A stretch of DNA of 64,000 nt, taken from NCBI RefSeq assembly GCF_001704415.2, contig NC_030820.1, forward strand, positions 38,174,036 to 38,238,035, read 5' to 3'. Made by a program: the position numbers and the translations under genes. The stretch's first letter is position 1. Every line of letters starts with the position of its first letter. The DNA is from Capra hircus. Taxonomy: Eukaryota; Chordata; Mammalia; Artiodactyla; Bovidae. Shown here piece by piece: positions 43,111 to 54,029 of this stretch. Below the pieces are notes generated by a model. That model was not told the DNA's origin and did no database searches. It saw only the letters and a list, made by a program, of their open reading frames with translations.

Positions 43111-43837
43111 TCAAATCATATGAAATTTCCAATTTTGTTTGTCCAAACTGGTTTCATAGTAGCAATTTCATACAAAGTTGAATTAAATAGAATAAATGCA
43201 GTGTGGGCTAAACCTACCAAATCACAATACACAACTTTCAGTCTGTCCACCAACTTTGCAAAGATTCCTGTTGAGATGTTTCTGGCAAATTGGATTCCTC
43301 CTTGATGACAAACAAACCAAGTTTGCTTGTTTTTGCAAACTCATCAGAGGGTGTTGTGTTTGTGTATCTTGAACAAATCATTTCTAAGCTGGTGACATTC
43401 TCTGTTTGGAAGGTTGTTTAAAAGGTTATCAGAAGCTATTCCAAGTTTTCAGAGTATGGAGGGAGCAGGGTTTTTACAGCAACACACATGATTAAAAAAT
43501 ATCACACAGTGTTGGGAACATACCCCCAACATCTTTGATGAAAATGCTGCCTTCAAAAGCATACTTCTCTTTTAAAAAACAGTTTCTTTTCACTTTGCTT
43601 AAATGTCATCTTCACCTTGATTGGACATGTGTGGAACATCTTTTAAATAGAAATATTTGTTAGATAGCAAAATAGTGACAGCCACTTGTCATCTCTGGAA
43701 AGGTCAGCAAACCTGAAGCACTTGTCTTTTACAAAAGAAATGTAGAACCCATTGTTAAGTCTGTCACATCTTTTAAGCCCTTTGCTGTGAAATAACATAT
43801 AAATCTGTATGGGACACAAGCAAGTTCCAAAGTGGGT
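43111..43837. other. Unannotated sequence
   Basis: No recognised gene or repeat. Confidence 0.45.
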
Positions 43838-44218
43838 CCCTTAGTCTGCTCAGGCTGCTGTAACAAAGTACCACAGACTGGGTGGCTTAAGCACTGGAAA
43901 TTTATGTCTTACTGTCCTGGCAGTTGGGAAATCCAAGATCAATATGCGGGCAGATACGTGGTGTCTGTTGAGGGTCTGTGTGCTGGCTTGTGGATGGCTG
44001 TGTGCTTCTGCACTTCCGGTGGTTGATGGTCGTGGAGACAGCGTGGTCTCGTGTATCTTGCTCTTCTGATAAAGGCATGAAATCCATCAAGGGAGGTTCA
44101 TGACCATGACTTCACCTAAACCTGAGGGTCTCCCAAGTCCTACCTTCAAATATCATCCACTGGGGGTTAGAACTTCAACATATGAATTTTGGGAACAAGC
44201 ATCAGTTCATCACAGTCT
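43838..44218 (-). mobile_element. MLT1 solo LTR (ERVL-MaLR)
   Basis: 'ccttagtctgctcaggctgc', 'accacagactgggtggctta', 'aaatccaagatcaatatg' and 'gggggttagaacttcaacat' with 'atgaattttgggaacaagca' form an almost complete antisense MLT1 LTR of about 380 bp. No internal region adjoins it. Confidence 0.92.
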
Positions 44219-44254
44219 CCTTCTATGATAAAGTATTATAAAAATTCTACTTCA

Positions 44255-44382
44255 GAGATGTCCCTAGCAGTCCAGTGATTAGGACTGAGCACTTTTATTG
44301 CTGCGGCCCCAGGTTTAATCTCTGGTCTGGGAACAAAGATCCTGCAAGCTGCGAGGTGCAGACCCCCCCTCAAAAGGCACAC
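44255..44382 (+). mobile_element. CHR-type SINE with TSD
   Basis: 'gagatgtccctagcagtcca' to 'gcagaccccccctcaaaagg'. Flanks aaaaattctacttca (44240-44254) and aaaaattcaacttca (44383-44397) differ once in 15 bases. Confidence 0.93.
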
Positions 44383-44397
44383 AAAAATTCAACTTCA

Positions 44398-45024
44398 TCT
44401 TAAAGGTCTTAATCTTACATGTCTGGCCATATTGCTGACATCCTGTAGTCCTTGGCACACTTTTGGCTGCAACAAACCTACTGTAGGTCTTTGCCTATGA
44501 ATGAGGAATGAGTGTGTTTTCCACGTAGTATTATCTTGACAGCCTCACCCCAGAATTCTCTTTTAATCTCATAAGATCTTGTATTTAATACCAAAAAGTC
44601 AGTTGTTGAGATTATATCTTTCCTTGCACATCTTTACTGTAGTTGCGCTCCGAAAGTACCTCTTGTGGATTTCATTACTGAAACCAATCTGTCAAACCCC
44701 AGACGCTGCAGCTTGTTAGCAACATCTGTGCTTGATCTGTTTATAACCTCCTGCACTGCCAGGCTCGTTCAAATGCTTGTCTCTTCAGTGGTGCATTCTC
44801 TGAGTGTCTGCTAACAAAGAAATGCGTTTTAGTTTGTGACTGTATTGTTCTCGGTGCATTATTTTAGTCATTTTTTATTGTTGTTGGAGGACGAGTGTTG
44901 TGCCAAAGCTAAGTGATTTTCTGTCCATTCCTAACAAGATTCTTGAAACTTTGCTGAGTACCTGACAGAGACTTTAAATACCCATGAAGAACATAAGGCT
45001 TTGTCTTCTTATTTCTGATGCTTT
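44398..45024. other. Unannotated sequence
   Basis: No recognised gene or repeat. Confidence 0.45.
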
Positions 45025-45038
45025 AAAAATATCTTTCT

Positions 45039-45208
45039 TTAAAAAAAATTTATTAGGATATAGTTGATTTACAATGTTTTGTTAGTTTTGGGTACACAGC
45101 AAAGTGAATCCGTTATACACATACACATATCTACTCTTTCTAGATTCTTTTCCCATATAGGCCATTACAGAGTATTGAGCAGAGTTCCCTGTGATAAGGA
45201 CCTACTGT
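45039..45208 (-). mobile_element. Artiodactyl L1 3' end with TSD
   Basis: 'tttattaggatatagttgat' to 'gtgataaggacctactgta' is a 170-base antisense L1 tail. Flanks aaaaatatctttct (45025-45038) and aaaaatgtctttct (45209-45222) differ at one base. Confidence 0.9.
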
Positions 45209-45456
45209 AAAAATGTCTTTCTAAACAGGATGGCCTCACTCAGCCATTCTCAATTTAAGTAAGTCCCACAGATAATGCTTGGAGAAATTTTTCTGAATTC
45301 CTCCAAGGAAAAAAGCAACACTAGCTAATACCATTCTGGACACCTAGGGAGAATGCAATCCACTGCATTTAGCTGATGCTTTAGGGCATTAGAACTTAAT
45401 TTCCTGGAACTCTGGTTGAGAAGGACTCAAAAAGTCTTCAGTCAAAATATAACTTA
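45209..45456. other. Unannotated sequence
   Basis: No recognised feature between the L1 tail and the next SINE. Confidence 0.4.
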
Positions 45457-45650
45457 GAAAGTGTCAGTCACTCAGTCGTGTCTCTTTGCGACCCTATAGA
45501 CTATAGTTTGCCAGGTTCCTCTGTCCATGGAATTCTCCAGGCAAGCATACTGGAGTGGGTTGCCATTCTCTTCTCCAGGAGATCTTCCCAACCCAGGTCT
45601 CCCACATTGCAGGCAGACTCTTTACCATCTGAGCTACCGGAAAAGTCTGT
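45457..45650 (-). mobile_element. Bov-tA SINE
   Basis: 'gtcagtcactcagtcgtgtc' to 'ctttaccatctgagctaccg'. The reverse copy has lost part of the B-box (a short deletion after 'cttcccaacccagg'). Confidence 0.92.
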
Positions 45651-45677
45651 TAGGCCTGTTATTAGTAATAGTAGATA

Positions 45678-45781
45678 CAATTGATTAGGATTTGGTGCTT
45701 CCACTGCAGGGGCACAGGTTCCATCCCTGGCTGGAGAACTAAGATCTCACACATTCAAGGGTCAGTCAAAGGAAAAAAAAG
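45678..45781 (+). mobile_element. CHR-type SINE, 5'-truncated
   Basis: 'cttccactgcaggggcacag', 'gttccatccctggctggaga', 'actaagatctcacacattca' and an A-rich tail. Confidence 0.8.
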
Positions 45782-47326
45782 ACAGGATAGGTGCTCCAAA
45801 GCCCACGTTCTTGGCATCGTATCTCACAACTGCCCATGTAGTTTCCTCCTTACCACCTGGTGTTGTCAGGGTTTGTGTGGCTGTCTTCTCCACTGGACAC
45901 CAGTTTTCTTGGAGAGGGACATCTCTCTTATTCAGCTTTGATTTTTCCATTAATTGAAAATGTTGTTTACTTTGGTAAAGCATCTGTGTATAGAAGTAAG
46001 TCAGTAAGTATTTTTTAAAATTAGATTGTTTAGATCTATAAACAAGACGCTAAAAATGTAGATGACAAGGTGGATGATCGAACTCAGAGGTAAACATTCT
46101 TCCTGTTGTCATTTAAGGTCTGGGTGTTTTGAAACAAAAATTCTTGCCATGCTCACCAAAGCTCTTCTCTCGACACCAGGCTGGACTCCACTCCAACCGG
46201 ATGGAAGACCAAATTTAATTTAAATAATGGATTTAAGATTCTCAAGGACTTTCCTGAGTTTGCACAGGAATACGAAGAAAAAGACTGGCAGGGACTGTGT
46301 CTCCTGACAGTCCATCCTCCGACAGCACATCACTTCCCGGTGGTTTGTCGGACTATTTGCATTTAAGAAAAGCATCTGCTCACTTGGTCTCTGGAATTTG
46401 CCTTCATTCTCAACCCCATCCAGTCTGTCTCTCCCAGCATCTAAAAATATCATCTTATTTTTGCTCTCCTTTCAACTTGAAACAGACAGCCGATGCACAC
46501 ATTTCATACATTTATACCCAGAAGGCTGTGAGCAGAGGCGTGCAGAGCAAGAGTGTTTAATCTTGAGAAGGAAATAGAATGTGGACACACCCGGCACACT
46601 GCAGTGTTGTACCTCGGCTCTGGCTTGCACAGCCCCAATGCATGGTCGCAGCTGCCAAGACTTAGCTACGAAGCTCCGTCATCGTCCAAGTCCTGTTGAT
46701 GGGAATAACTGAAGGTTTTCCTGCTCCATAGACTCTGGGTCTAGCCAAGCCACCAGGTCATCACTCGTGGGGCTACTGGTTCAATCTCGTTTGCCGACCC
46801 CGCTGGGGTAGCTATTTGATGACCAATTTACAGGGAGGAGAAATTGAAAGCCTTGTTCTCTGTTGGTGTCTTCCCTCCTCTGCTGGCCTTTGGGGCCTTT
46901 GGAACAAAGCTTTGGTGACTGCCAGCTCCTACTGGTCCCCAGAGTGACTTGATGGCAAGAGGGTCAATCACTGGCAAATCCGTCCCTTCTCAGGCTGTGA
47001 GCTATGTCCCTGTGCACTGGGGCTTCTGCCTAAACCATGGGAAATCCTGAGGGCGTAAGTCCTGGGCCCAGGGGTGGTGTCACTAGCAGGAGTTGAATGT
47101 CCCTAGGAGGGTCAGGCAATTCAGTAATTATCAGGTAATTCAATATTTACTGTCCATCCCCATGGCCCCAGAAACCGGGCTCCTGTAGTAAGAACCTGTG
47201 CGTTTGCTCTTTTCTCAGAGTTTTCAAGAAAAGGCAACATTTGTGATATCTTCCCTCACGTACTCCAGTGATCTGAAGATGGCAGGTGGGCCATTCTTAC
47301 ATTTTACAAGGTGGCGTGGCTAATTC
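45782..47326. other. Unannotated sequence
   Basis: About 1.5 kb with no recognised gene or repeat. Confidence 0.45.
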
Positions 47327-47437
47327 CTCTTTCCCTCCCCCTCTCTCCTTCCCCTCCCCCTCCCCCTCCCTCCTTCCCTCCTCCTTCCCTACTCTCCCTT
47401 CCCTTACTTTTTTCTCTCTCCTCCTCCATTTTCAGTG
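47327..47437. repeat. C/T-rich tract with G-quadruplex motif on the minus strand
   Basis: About 110 almost purely pyrimidine bases. At 47351-47370 the C4-T-C5-T-C5-T-C3 order gives, on the minus strand, four G-runs of at least three separated by single A bases. The 174-codon frame over it (S/P/L-rich) is low complexity continuing into a SINE. Confidence 0.92.
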
Positions 47438-47524
47438 AGTTTTGGTCAAAAACAAAAACGCCTATGGCCTCTCAGGCACTGCTGGTTGAAGTCACATCTT
47501 TATTAGATGTAGTTTACATATATA

Positions 47525-47681
47525 TGGCTTCCCTGGTGGATCAGATGGTAAAGAATCTGCCTGCAGTGCAAAGGACCCGGGTCCTGTCCCTGGGTCAGGT
47601 AGATCCTCTGGAGAAAGGAATGGTGACCGGCTCCAGTATTCTGCCTAGAGAATTCCATGGACAGAGGAGCCTGGCGGGCTT
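47525..47681 (+). mobile_element. Bov-tA SINE, 3'-truncated
   Basis: 'ggcttccctggtggatcaga' to 'gacagaggagcctggcgggc'. It stops in the body without the usual 'gactgagcgac' end, so it is either truncated or deleted at its 3' side. Confidence 0.9.
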
Positions 47682-48190
47682 CAATAATATTAAAACAAAT
47701 ATGAAAAATAAAAATATAATGATCAAAGAGCTTGCTTATGTGTTTTTCCCCCCATACCTTGGCCGTGGGCAGAGAGAGGAATTATTGCCAGGCACCAACT
47801 GCCCACTGAGTTTAGCAGGCTTCCCTAACCTGTAGGTCTCACCTCATTTTCTCATCCTCAGACCCAAAGTCGTTATTCCCCTGTCTCTCTAATCCCACAT
47901 CACAGGCGTTAAGGCAGCCTCCCTTGAACTTTCCCATCTGCCAAGATCCCTAACACTGTGTCTCCTTGGATGTAACTGCTGGCTTGCAGTCTGAGCCTTG
48001 GTAGGGTTGTTGTAGCCTCTAGTGTGTGTTATGGGCCTTGAAGAAAAACCACAGCTCTTTAGGTGTCTACATGTCCCTGTGGCATCTGAAATCGCCAGAT
48101 TACCCAACTCTTTTGGACAGTGGTATTGAACGTTCCTACTCAAGTGTTAGAGTGGATACAGCTTACTCATGCATGTTTGTAATCCACTAG
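47682..48190. other. Unannotated sequence
   Basis: No recognised gene or repeat. Confidence 0.45.
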
Positions 48191-49896
48191 AGATCTCTTC
48201 AAGAAAATTAGAGATACCAATGGAACATTTCATGCAAAGATGGGCTCAATAAAGGACAGAAATGGTACGAACCTAAAAGAAGCAGAAGATATTAAGAAGA
48301 GGTGGCAAGAATACACAGAAGAACTATACAAAAAAGATCTTCATGACCCAGATAATCATGATGGTGTGATCACTCACCTAGAGCCAGACATCTTGGAATG
48401 TGAAGTCAAGTGGACCTTAGGAAGCATCACTAAGAACAAAGCTAGTGGAGGTGATGGAATTCCAGTTGAGCTATTTCAAATCCTGAAAGATGATGCTGTG
48501 AAAGTGCTGCACTCAATATGCCAGCAAATTTGGAAAACTCAGCAGTGGCCACAGGACTGGAAAAGGTCAGTTTTCATTCCAATTCCAAAGAAAGGCAATG
48601 CCAAAGAATGCTCAACTACCGCACAATTGCACTCAACTCACCCACCAGCAAAGTAATGCTCAAAATTCTCCAAGCCAGGCTTTAACAATACATGCACTGT
48701 GAAGTTCCAGATGTTCAAGCTGGATTTAGAAAAGGCAGAGGAACCAGAAATCAAATTGCCATCATCTGCTGGATCATTGATAAAACAAGAGAGTTCCAGA
48801 AAAACATCTATTTCTGCTTTATTGACTACACCAAAGCCTTTGATTGTGTGGATCACTACAAACTGTGGGAAATTCTTCAAGAGGGAATACCAGACCACCT
48901 GACCTGCCTCCTGAGAAATCTGTATGCAGGTCAAGAAGCAACAGTTAGAACTGGACATGGAAAAACAGACTGGTTCCAAATTGGGAAAGGAGTACATCAA
49001 GGCTGTATATTGTCACCCTGCTTATTTAACTTATATGCAGAATACATCATGCAGAATGCCGGGCTGGATGAAGGTTAGGCTGGAATCAAGATTGCCAGGA
49101 GAAATATCAATAATGTCAGATATGCAGATGACACCACCCTTATGGCAGAAAGTGAAGAAGAACTAAAGAGCCTCTTGATGAAAGTGGAAGAGAAGAGTGA
49201 AAACATTGGCTTAAAACTCAGCCTTCAGAAAACTAAGATCATGGCATCCAGTCCCACCACTTCATGGCAAATAGATGGGGAAATAATGGAAACAGTGACA
49301 GACTTTATTTTCTTGGGCTCCAAAACCACTGCAGATGGTGACTGCAGCCATGAAATTAAAAGACACTTGCTACTTGGAAGAAAAACTATGACCAACCTAG
49401 ATAGCATATTAAAAAGCAGAGACCAACAAATATCTGTCTAGTCAATGCTATGGTTTTTCCAGTAGTCATGTATGGATGTGAGAGCTGGACTGTAAAGAAA
49501 GCTGAGCACCAAAGAATTGGTTCTTTTGAACTGTGGTGTTGGAGAAGACTCTTGAGAGTCCCTTGGTCTGCAAGGAGATCCAACCAGTCCATCCTAAAAG
49601 TAAACAGTCCTGAGTATTCATTGGAAGGACTGATGCTGAAGCTGAAGCTCCAATACTTTGGCCACGTGATGTGAAGAACTGACTCATTGGAAAAGACCCT
49701 GATGCTGGGAAAGATTGAGGGCAGGAGAAGGGGATGACAGAGGATGAGATGGTTGGATGGCATCACTGACTCAATGGACATGAATTTGAGTAAACTCTGG
49801 GAGTTGGTGATGGACAGGGAGGCCTGGCATGCTGCAGTCCATGGAGTTCCAAAGAGTTGGACACGACTGAACTACTGAACTGAACTGAACTGAACT
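48191..49896 (+). mobile_element. BovB LINE, 1.7 kb, 5'-truncated
   Basis: Starts in the region before the RT fingers ('gatctcttcaagaaaattag') and ends in the 'actgaactgaactgaactga' tail. It shares its 3' kilobase with the 36-kb copy in the same orientation and with the 29-kb copy inverted. Confidence 0.96.
48240..49674 (+). pseudogene. BovB reverse transcriptase, four broken pieces
   Basis: Pieces: 48240-48656 ('NKASGGDGIPVELFQILKDD', 'KRSVFIPIPKKGNAKE'), 48692-49078 ('KAFDCVDHYKLWEIL', 'LYAGQEATVRTGHGKTDWFQ'), 49142-49441 ('LKLSLQKTKIMASSPTTSWQ') and 49450-49674 ('MYGCESWTVKKAEHQRIGSF'). A frameshift near 48640, a TAG stop at about 49076 just before the YADD-coding bases (about 49117) and a further frame change near 49441 inactivate it. 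It encodes the clearest RT palm in the window, but not a working enzyme. Confidence 0.93.
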
Positions 49897-50639
49897 AGGC
49901 CAGGCTCTCCTCACGGCTCCTGTGAACCAGGGAACCAGCAGCCAGCACTGCTTCAGGAGAGGTCATCAGACAGTTGACCTTGAAGTCTTGAAGAATGGGC
50001 CCAACGTTTGCGTTTTCTTTTGTGTTTAATGATTGCATTCCATTTTTTTCTTGACATAAATTGTGGACACCAGAGATCTATCTATGTGGTGATTTTTCAA
50101 GTTGCTTCTTGTTTAAAAAATAAAACCAAAAAAAACGAAGAAACAAAACCTGCCATAGTCCTTCTTCAAATGCTGCATAAATTAGAAGCACAAACTCTAG
50201 AGACAGTTGAGGGCTGGGTTGTGGGGCAGCAGAGACAGAGTCTCCCAGAGCCCACTCAGCCCCTCCTGTGGGGCCCCCTAGGGCCTGATGTTCAGGTCCA
50301 TTTGGGGGCTCTCAGGACCTGAGATCAGAACACCTGGGGTCTTGCCCCATCTTTTCATCTGCAGTCTCGGGAGAGTGAAGCGACCAGCTCAACTCAATCT
50401 GGCCAAAATGGCAAAGAACGTTGAGACTCTCCCTCAACATGAAGGAGGGCTCTTACTTCCGTCACATGAGGAATTCTGGTTTTCCATCTTGCCGCAACAT
50501 TTTCAATATATTTCTCCTTCTCTGTGTGCTTTTTGAGTTCTTGAAGTCCAGCTTCTCCCCAGACATTGGTATCCTTTTTTTAGGTCTGCACTAGAGCAAG
50601 GTGCAGGAAAATTAGTCCCGATGCTGGGGCTCTCCTCAA
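49897..50639. other. Unannotated sequence
   Basis: No recognised gene or repeat; an A-rich patch lies near 50115-50140. Confidence 0.45.
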
Positions 50640-50800
50640 GGAACAGACCTGGGGGTCTAATCCTTTAGGTGAATTTCTTCACCTATTTCATTTTCTCATC
50701 CATAAAATGGGATAATAAGGCCTTTGATATTTTGATGGATCTATTGTGAGAAGATAAGGGGCATGTGAAAAATGGTAAGATGGTGCCAGGGTGTAGAAAA
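50640..50800 (+). mobile_element. MIR SINE fragment
   Basis: 'gtgaatttcttcacctattt', 'cattttctcatccataaaat' and 'gggataataaggcctttgat' match the sense 3' half of MIR. Confidence 0.75.
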
Positions 50801-51164
50801 GGGCACACATGTGTGTTAACCCTGAGATAGAGACTGGAAGCTGCTGGCAGGGGCAGGGAAGTCCCATGACCCAGAGAGCTTGGCTTCACTGGTCTCTGTT
50901 GGACATTGAAGGGAGACACCCCCCAGGACGAGGCTAGACTCTGTCTATCACATGTCGGGGGGAGAAGGGACCATCCTCAGTGAGAGCAAATGTGAATAAG
51001 AAGCCAGGTGGCCTCGAGAAGAGTTCTGACCAAAGAGTTAGGGAGAAATTCATCCCTTGGATTTTCAAATAAGGTGAAGCAAGGTTGTAACTGGCTGTCA
51101 TTTCAGACCCACGAGCAAGGAAGCATGGTCCCCACCGGAAAGGACTGCCAGAAGGAGGCTGTGG
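50801..51164. other. Unannotated sequence
   Basis: No recognised gene or repeat. Confidence 0.4.
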
Positions 51165-51340
51165 AGAGTGGTTCTCAAAGTGTGGTCCCCAGACCAGCAG
51201 CAACTGTGTCCCCTGGGAACTTGTTAGCAATGCCAGTTCTCAGGCCGCACCCCAGAACCATGGAATCAGAAGCCCTGGAGCTGGGGTCCAGCCATGTGAG
51301 TCCCGGCAGGAGCTCCAGGCGATTCTGGTGCTGCCGAAGC
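51165..51340 (+). mobile_element. MER20-like hAT-Charlie element
   Basis: 'gtggttctcaaagtgtggtc', 'cccagaccagcagcaactgt' and 'ctgggaacttgttagcaatg', followed by 'ggaatcagaagccctggagc', form a well preserved left two-thirds of MER20. The right terminus is weaker. Confidence 0.82.
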
Positions 51341-52676
51341 ATGAGAAGCACTGCTGTGCAGGAGGTGGGGTCTGCTCAGCACAGGCCTGTGGCCAGTCCT
51401 TGGCCAGCACACCCACGCAGGCCTCACTTCAGAGAAAAATTACCAGGCACAGTCTATCTGTTCATTTTCCAGGCCTCAACGCGGGACTCCCCATTGGTCT
51501 CCCTCCCTCCACACCAGGTTCTCACAGTTTTTCCAATCTGGCCCCGGACCTGAGGAGCCCTGTGAAGATGCCATCGTCTTTAGGTGTGTGACAGAATCTG
51601 GTGGCTCTCGTTCCCAAGCAGACCCTGCATCTCCCGACCCTCTCTATAGAATCAGGGACAATCTGTGGCAAAGTCGAGGACATCTGTGTAAAATGGTCCC
51701 TTTCACACAGGTTCTGAGCTGCTGGAGGAAGTTCTACGCGGTTCTCTGTCTGCCCACCCTGAGTTCCCGGGGTTTCTCAAGTTAGGAAGTTGGTGTAGTA
51801 AGAAATGGAGTTTATGAGCTGGCTGGCAGCTGAAATGACTTCCCAGTTGGCCTTGGGAAATACTAAATCATCGGTAGCAGAAAACTTATTCCTGCTTTTC
51901 TTTGCCAAGTGTTCCAATGCCATGGTAAAATTCAGTGTCTTTAAGGGATATCCAAGATCCCCCGCCACCTGCCACTCCGTTAGTCCTCCTCGTCCCTCTA
52001 GAAGCTCCTGGCCAGGCAGCCATCCATCCAATATCACTAATTTCCCACCCCAATTTCCCCTTCTCTTGGTTAACAAAGCCCGAAGCACCAGTCTTGTTTT
52101 ACAATAAAATAAATTAACACTGCTTCAGCCAATGTAATTTTTAAAAAAGACATCAGCTTAATTATTTTATAAAAACAAAAGTGTCACTGTTTACATTAAC
52201 ACTAAAAGAGCTCCCCCTTCCCACCAAAAAAAGAAAAAAGTACTACTAAAGGGACAGTCCTCACCTGTGGCCACAGACATCCTGGCTGAGGGTGGCAGAC
52301 GCTGTTGTTGACTCACGTTCACCCACCTTCCTTGCCAACAGAATCACTATCTTGTTTCTCTTGGCGAAGGGAGGCCTTCCGGAGGGCTGGGGGATAGCCT
52401 GCTTTCCCAGTAGAGATTGCTGTGTGGGCAGAAGCGTCTGTACCTTCTGCCCTTAAAAACAGCTGAATGAAGACAGGATGCTGAGGCTGTGGCTGGTCCC
52501 CTGGGACCCGGAGAAGACAGAACCACAGAGGGGGTGCCCCTAAGCTGCTGAGCTGACCCCCAACACCTGTGCTCAGGGTTTTCAATAAAGATATGGGCTT
52601 TGTGGCCAGGGGTTGGTATTTACCCTCTAAAGAGATATTGAAACGCTTATACTTAGCCTAGGGCCTACAGGTTGGC
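51341..52676. other. Unannotated sequence
   Basis: About 1.3 kb with no recognised gene. The 181-codon frame at 51008-51553 runs through MER20 and is not credible as a gene. Confidence 0.45.
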
Positions 52677-52686
52677 GGAGAGGGAG

Positions 52687-53127
52687 TTCAGTCACTCAGT
52701 TGTGTCTGACTCTTTGGGACCCCATGGACTGCAGCACAGCAGGCTTCCCTGTCCTTCACCAACTCCCGGAGCTTGCTCAAACTCATGTCCATTGAGTCAA
52801 TGATGCCATCCAACCATCTCATCCCCTGTCATCCCCTTCTCCTCCTGCCTTCAATCTTTTCCAGCATCAGGGTCTTTTCAAATGAGTCAGTTCTTCGAAT
52901 CAGGTGGCCAAAGTATTGGAGCTTCAGCATCAATTCTTCCAATGAATATTCAAGACTGTTTACCTTTAGAATGGACTGGTTGGATCTCCTTGCAGTCCAA
53001 GGGACTCTCAAGAGTCTTCTCTAATACCACAGTTCAAAAGCATCAATTCTTTGTTGCTCAGCTTTCTTTATAGTTCAGCTCTCACATCCATACATGACTA
53101 CTGGGAAAACCATAGCTTTGACTATAT
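52687..53127 (-). mobile_element. BovB LINE 3' end with perfect TSD
   Basis: 'tcagtcactcagttgtgtct' to 'accatagctttgactatat' is 440 bases of antisense BovB C-terminus and 3' end. Direct repeats ggagagggag at 52677-52686 and 53128-53137 are identical. Confidence 0.95.
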
Positions 53128-53189
53128 GGAGAGGGAGGGGTGGGTTTTAAGAGGGATGCAAACTTGTTTTCTGTCAAAACACAGGGGAA

Positions 53190-53305
53190 GGAGAGGACAT
53201 ATGTATACCTATGGCTGATTCATGTTGATGCTTGACAGAAAGCAACACAATTCTGTAAAGCAATTATTCTTCAATTAAAACTAAATTAATTAAAAACAAA
53301 GGGGA
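53190..53305 (+). mobile_element. Artiodactyl L1 3' tail
   Basis: 'gtatacctatggctgattca', 'tgttgatgcttgacagaaag' and 'tgtaaagcaattattcttca' are the terminal bases of ruminant L1, followed by an A-rich end. Confidence 0.82.
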
Positions 53306-53811
53306 TGTACACCATGTTTTAAGAGTAAAAGAGGAACTGGAATAAACTAAAACAACCCAATCCAGTGGCAGGACAGTTAGCTTGGCTAAGGGCTGTGTGA
53401 GACTCTGATCCCCAAGGCTGCCCGGGACTAGGTCTGACCGTGGAAGGAGTCACAGTGGAGGGGGCATCCTTGGTGACCACCACAGCGGCTGAGGTCCGGA
53501 GGACAGGGGTTTCAGCACAGTGCGGGTGGGGTCGGGGACTGCAGAATGAGCGGTGGGAGAGGGGAGGCGTCTCCTGTCCCCAGGAGGCCGGGCTCGGACA
53601 TCTTTGAAGTAGAAGGGGGAACATGGGCCAGTTTCAGTGATTTGCTGGTGAAGGTCACGCCAGCGACTGTTTCATCATGCAGGTCTTCAGCCCTGGAACA
53701 GCCGCTACCTGGCATGGTTTGGGAAAACGGTGGATGCCCTGTGTTTGTCCTCATCTCTCCAGCGAGCTTGTAAGAGCCTTGAAGGCAGGAATCGTCAGCC
53801 ATGTTTCTCTG
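53306..53811. other. Unannotated sequence
   Basis: No recognised gene or repeat. Confidence 0.45.
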
Positions 53812-53824
53812 ATTACCCTGTGTG

Positions 53825-54016
53825 AAAGTTAAGTGAAAGTCGCTCAGTCATGTCTGACTCTGCGACCCCATGGACAGTCCATGGAATTCTCCAGGCCAGA
53901 ATACTGGAATGCATAGCCTTTTCCTTCTCCAGGGGATCTTCCCAACCAAGGGATCAAACCCAGGTCTCCTTCATTGCAGGCAGATTCTTTACCAGCTGAG
54001 CCACAAGCGAAGTCCT
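53825..54016 (-). mobile_element. Bov-tA SINE with perfect TSD
   Basis: 'gtgaaagtcgctcagtcatg' to 'accagctgagccacaagcga'. Direct repeats attaccctgtgtg at 53812-53824 and 54017-54029 are identical over 13 bases. Confidence 0.95.
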
Positions 54017-54029
54017 ATTACCCTGTGTG

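Noticed and set aside
47311..47835. 174-codon frame with a hydrophobic-looking start
   Set aside because: The start is a C/T-rich low-complexity tract and the rest is Bov-tA sequence.
29236..49896. An active BovB element
   Set aside because: Every copy is 5'-truncated, and each RT carries frameshifts, stops or a SINE insertion.
51008..51553. 181-codon plus-strand frame
   Set aside because: It crosses a MER20 transposon relic without domain content.
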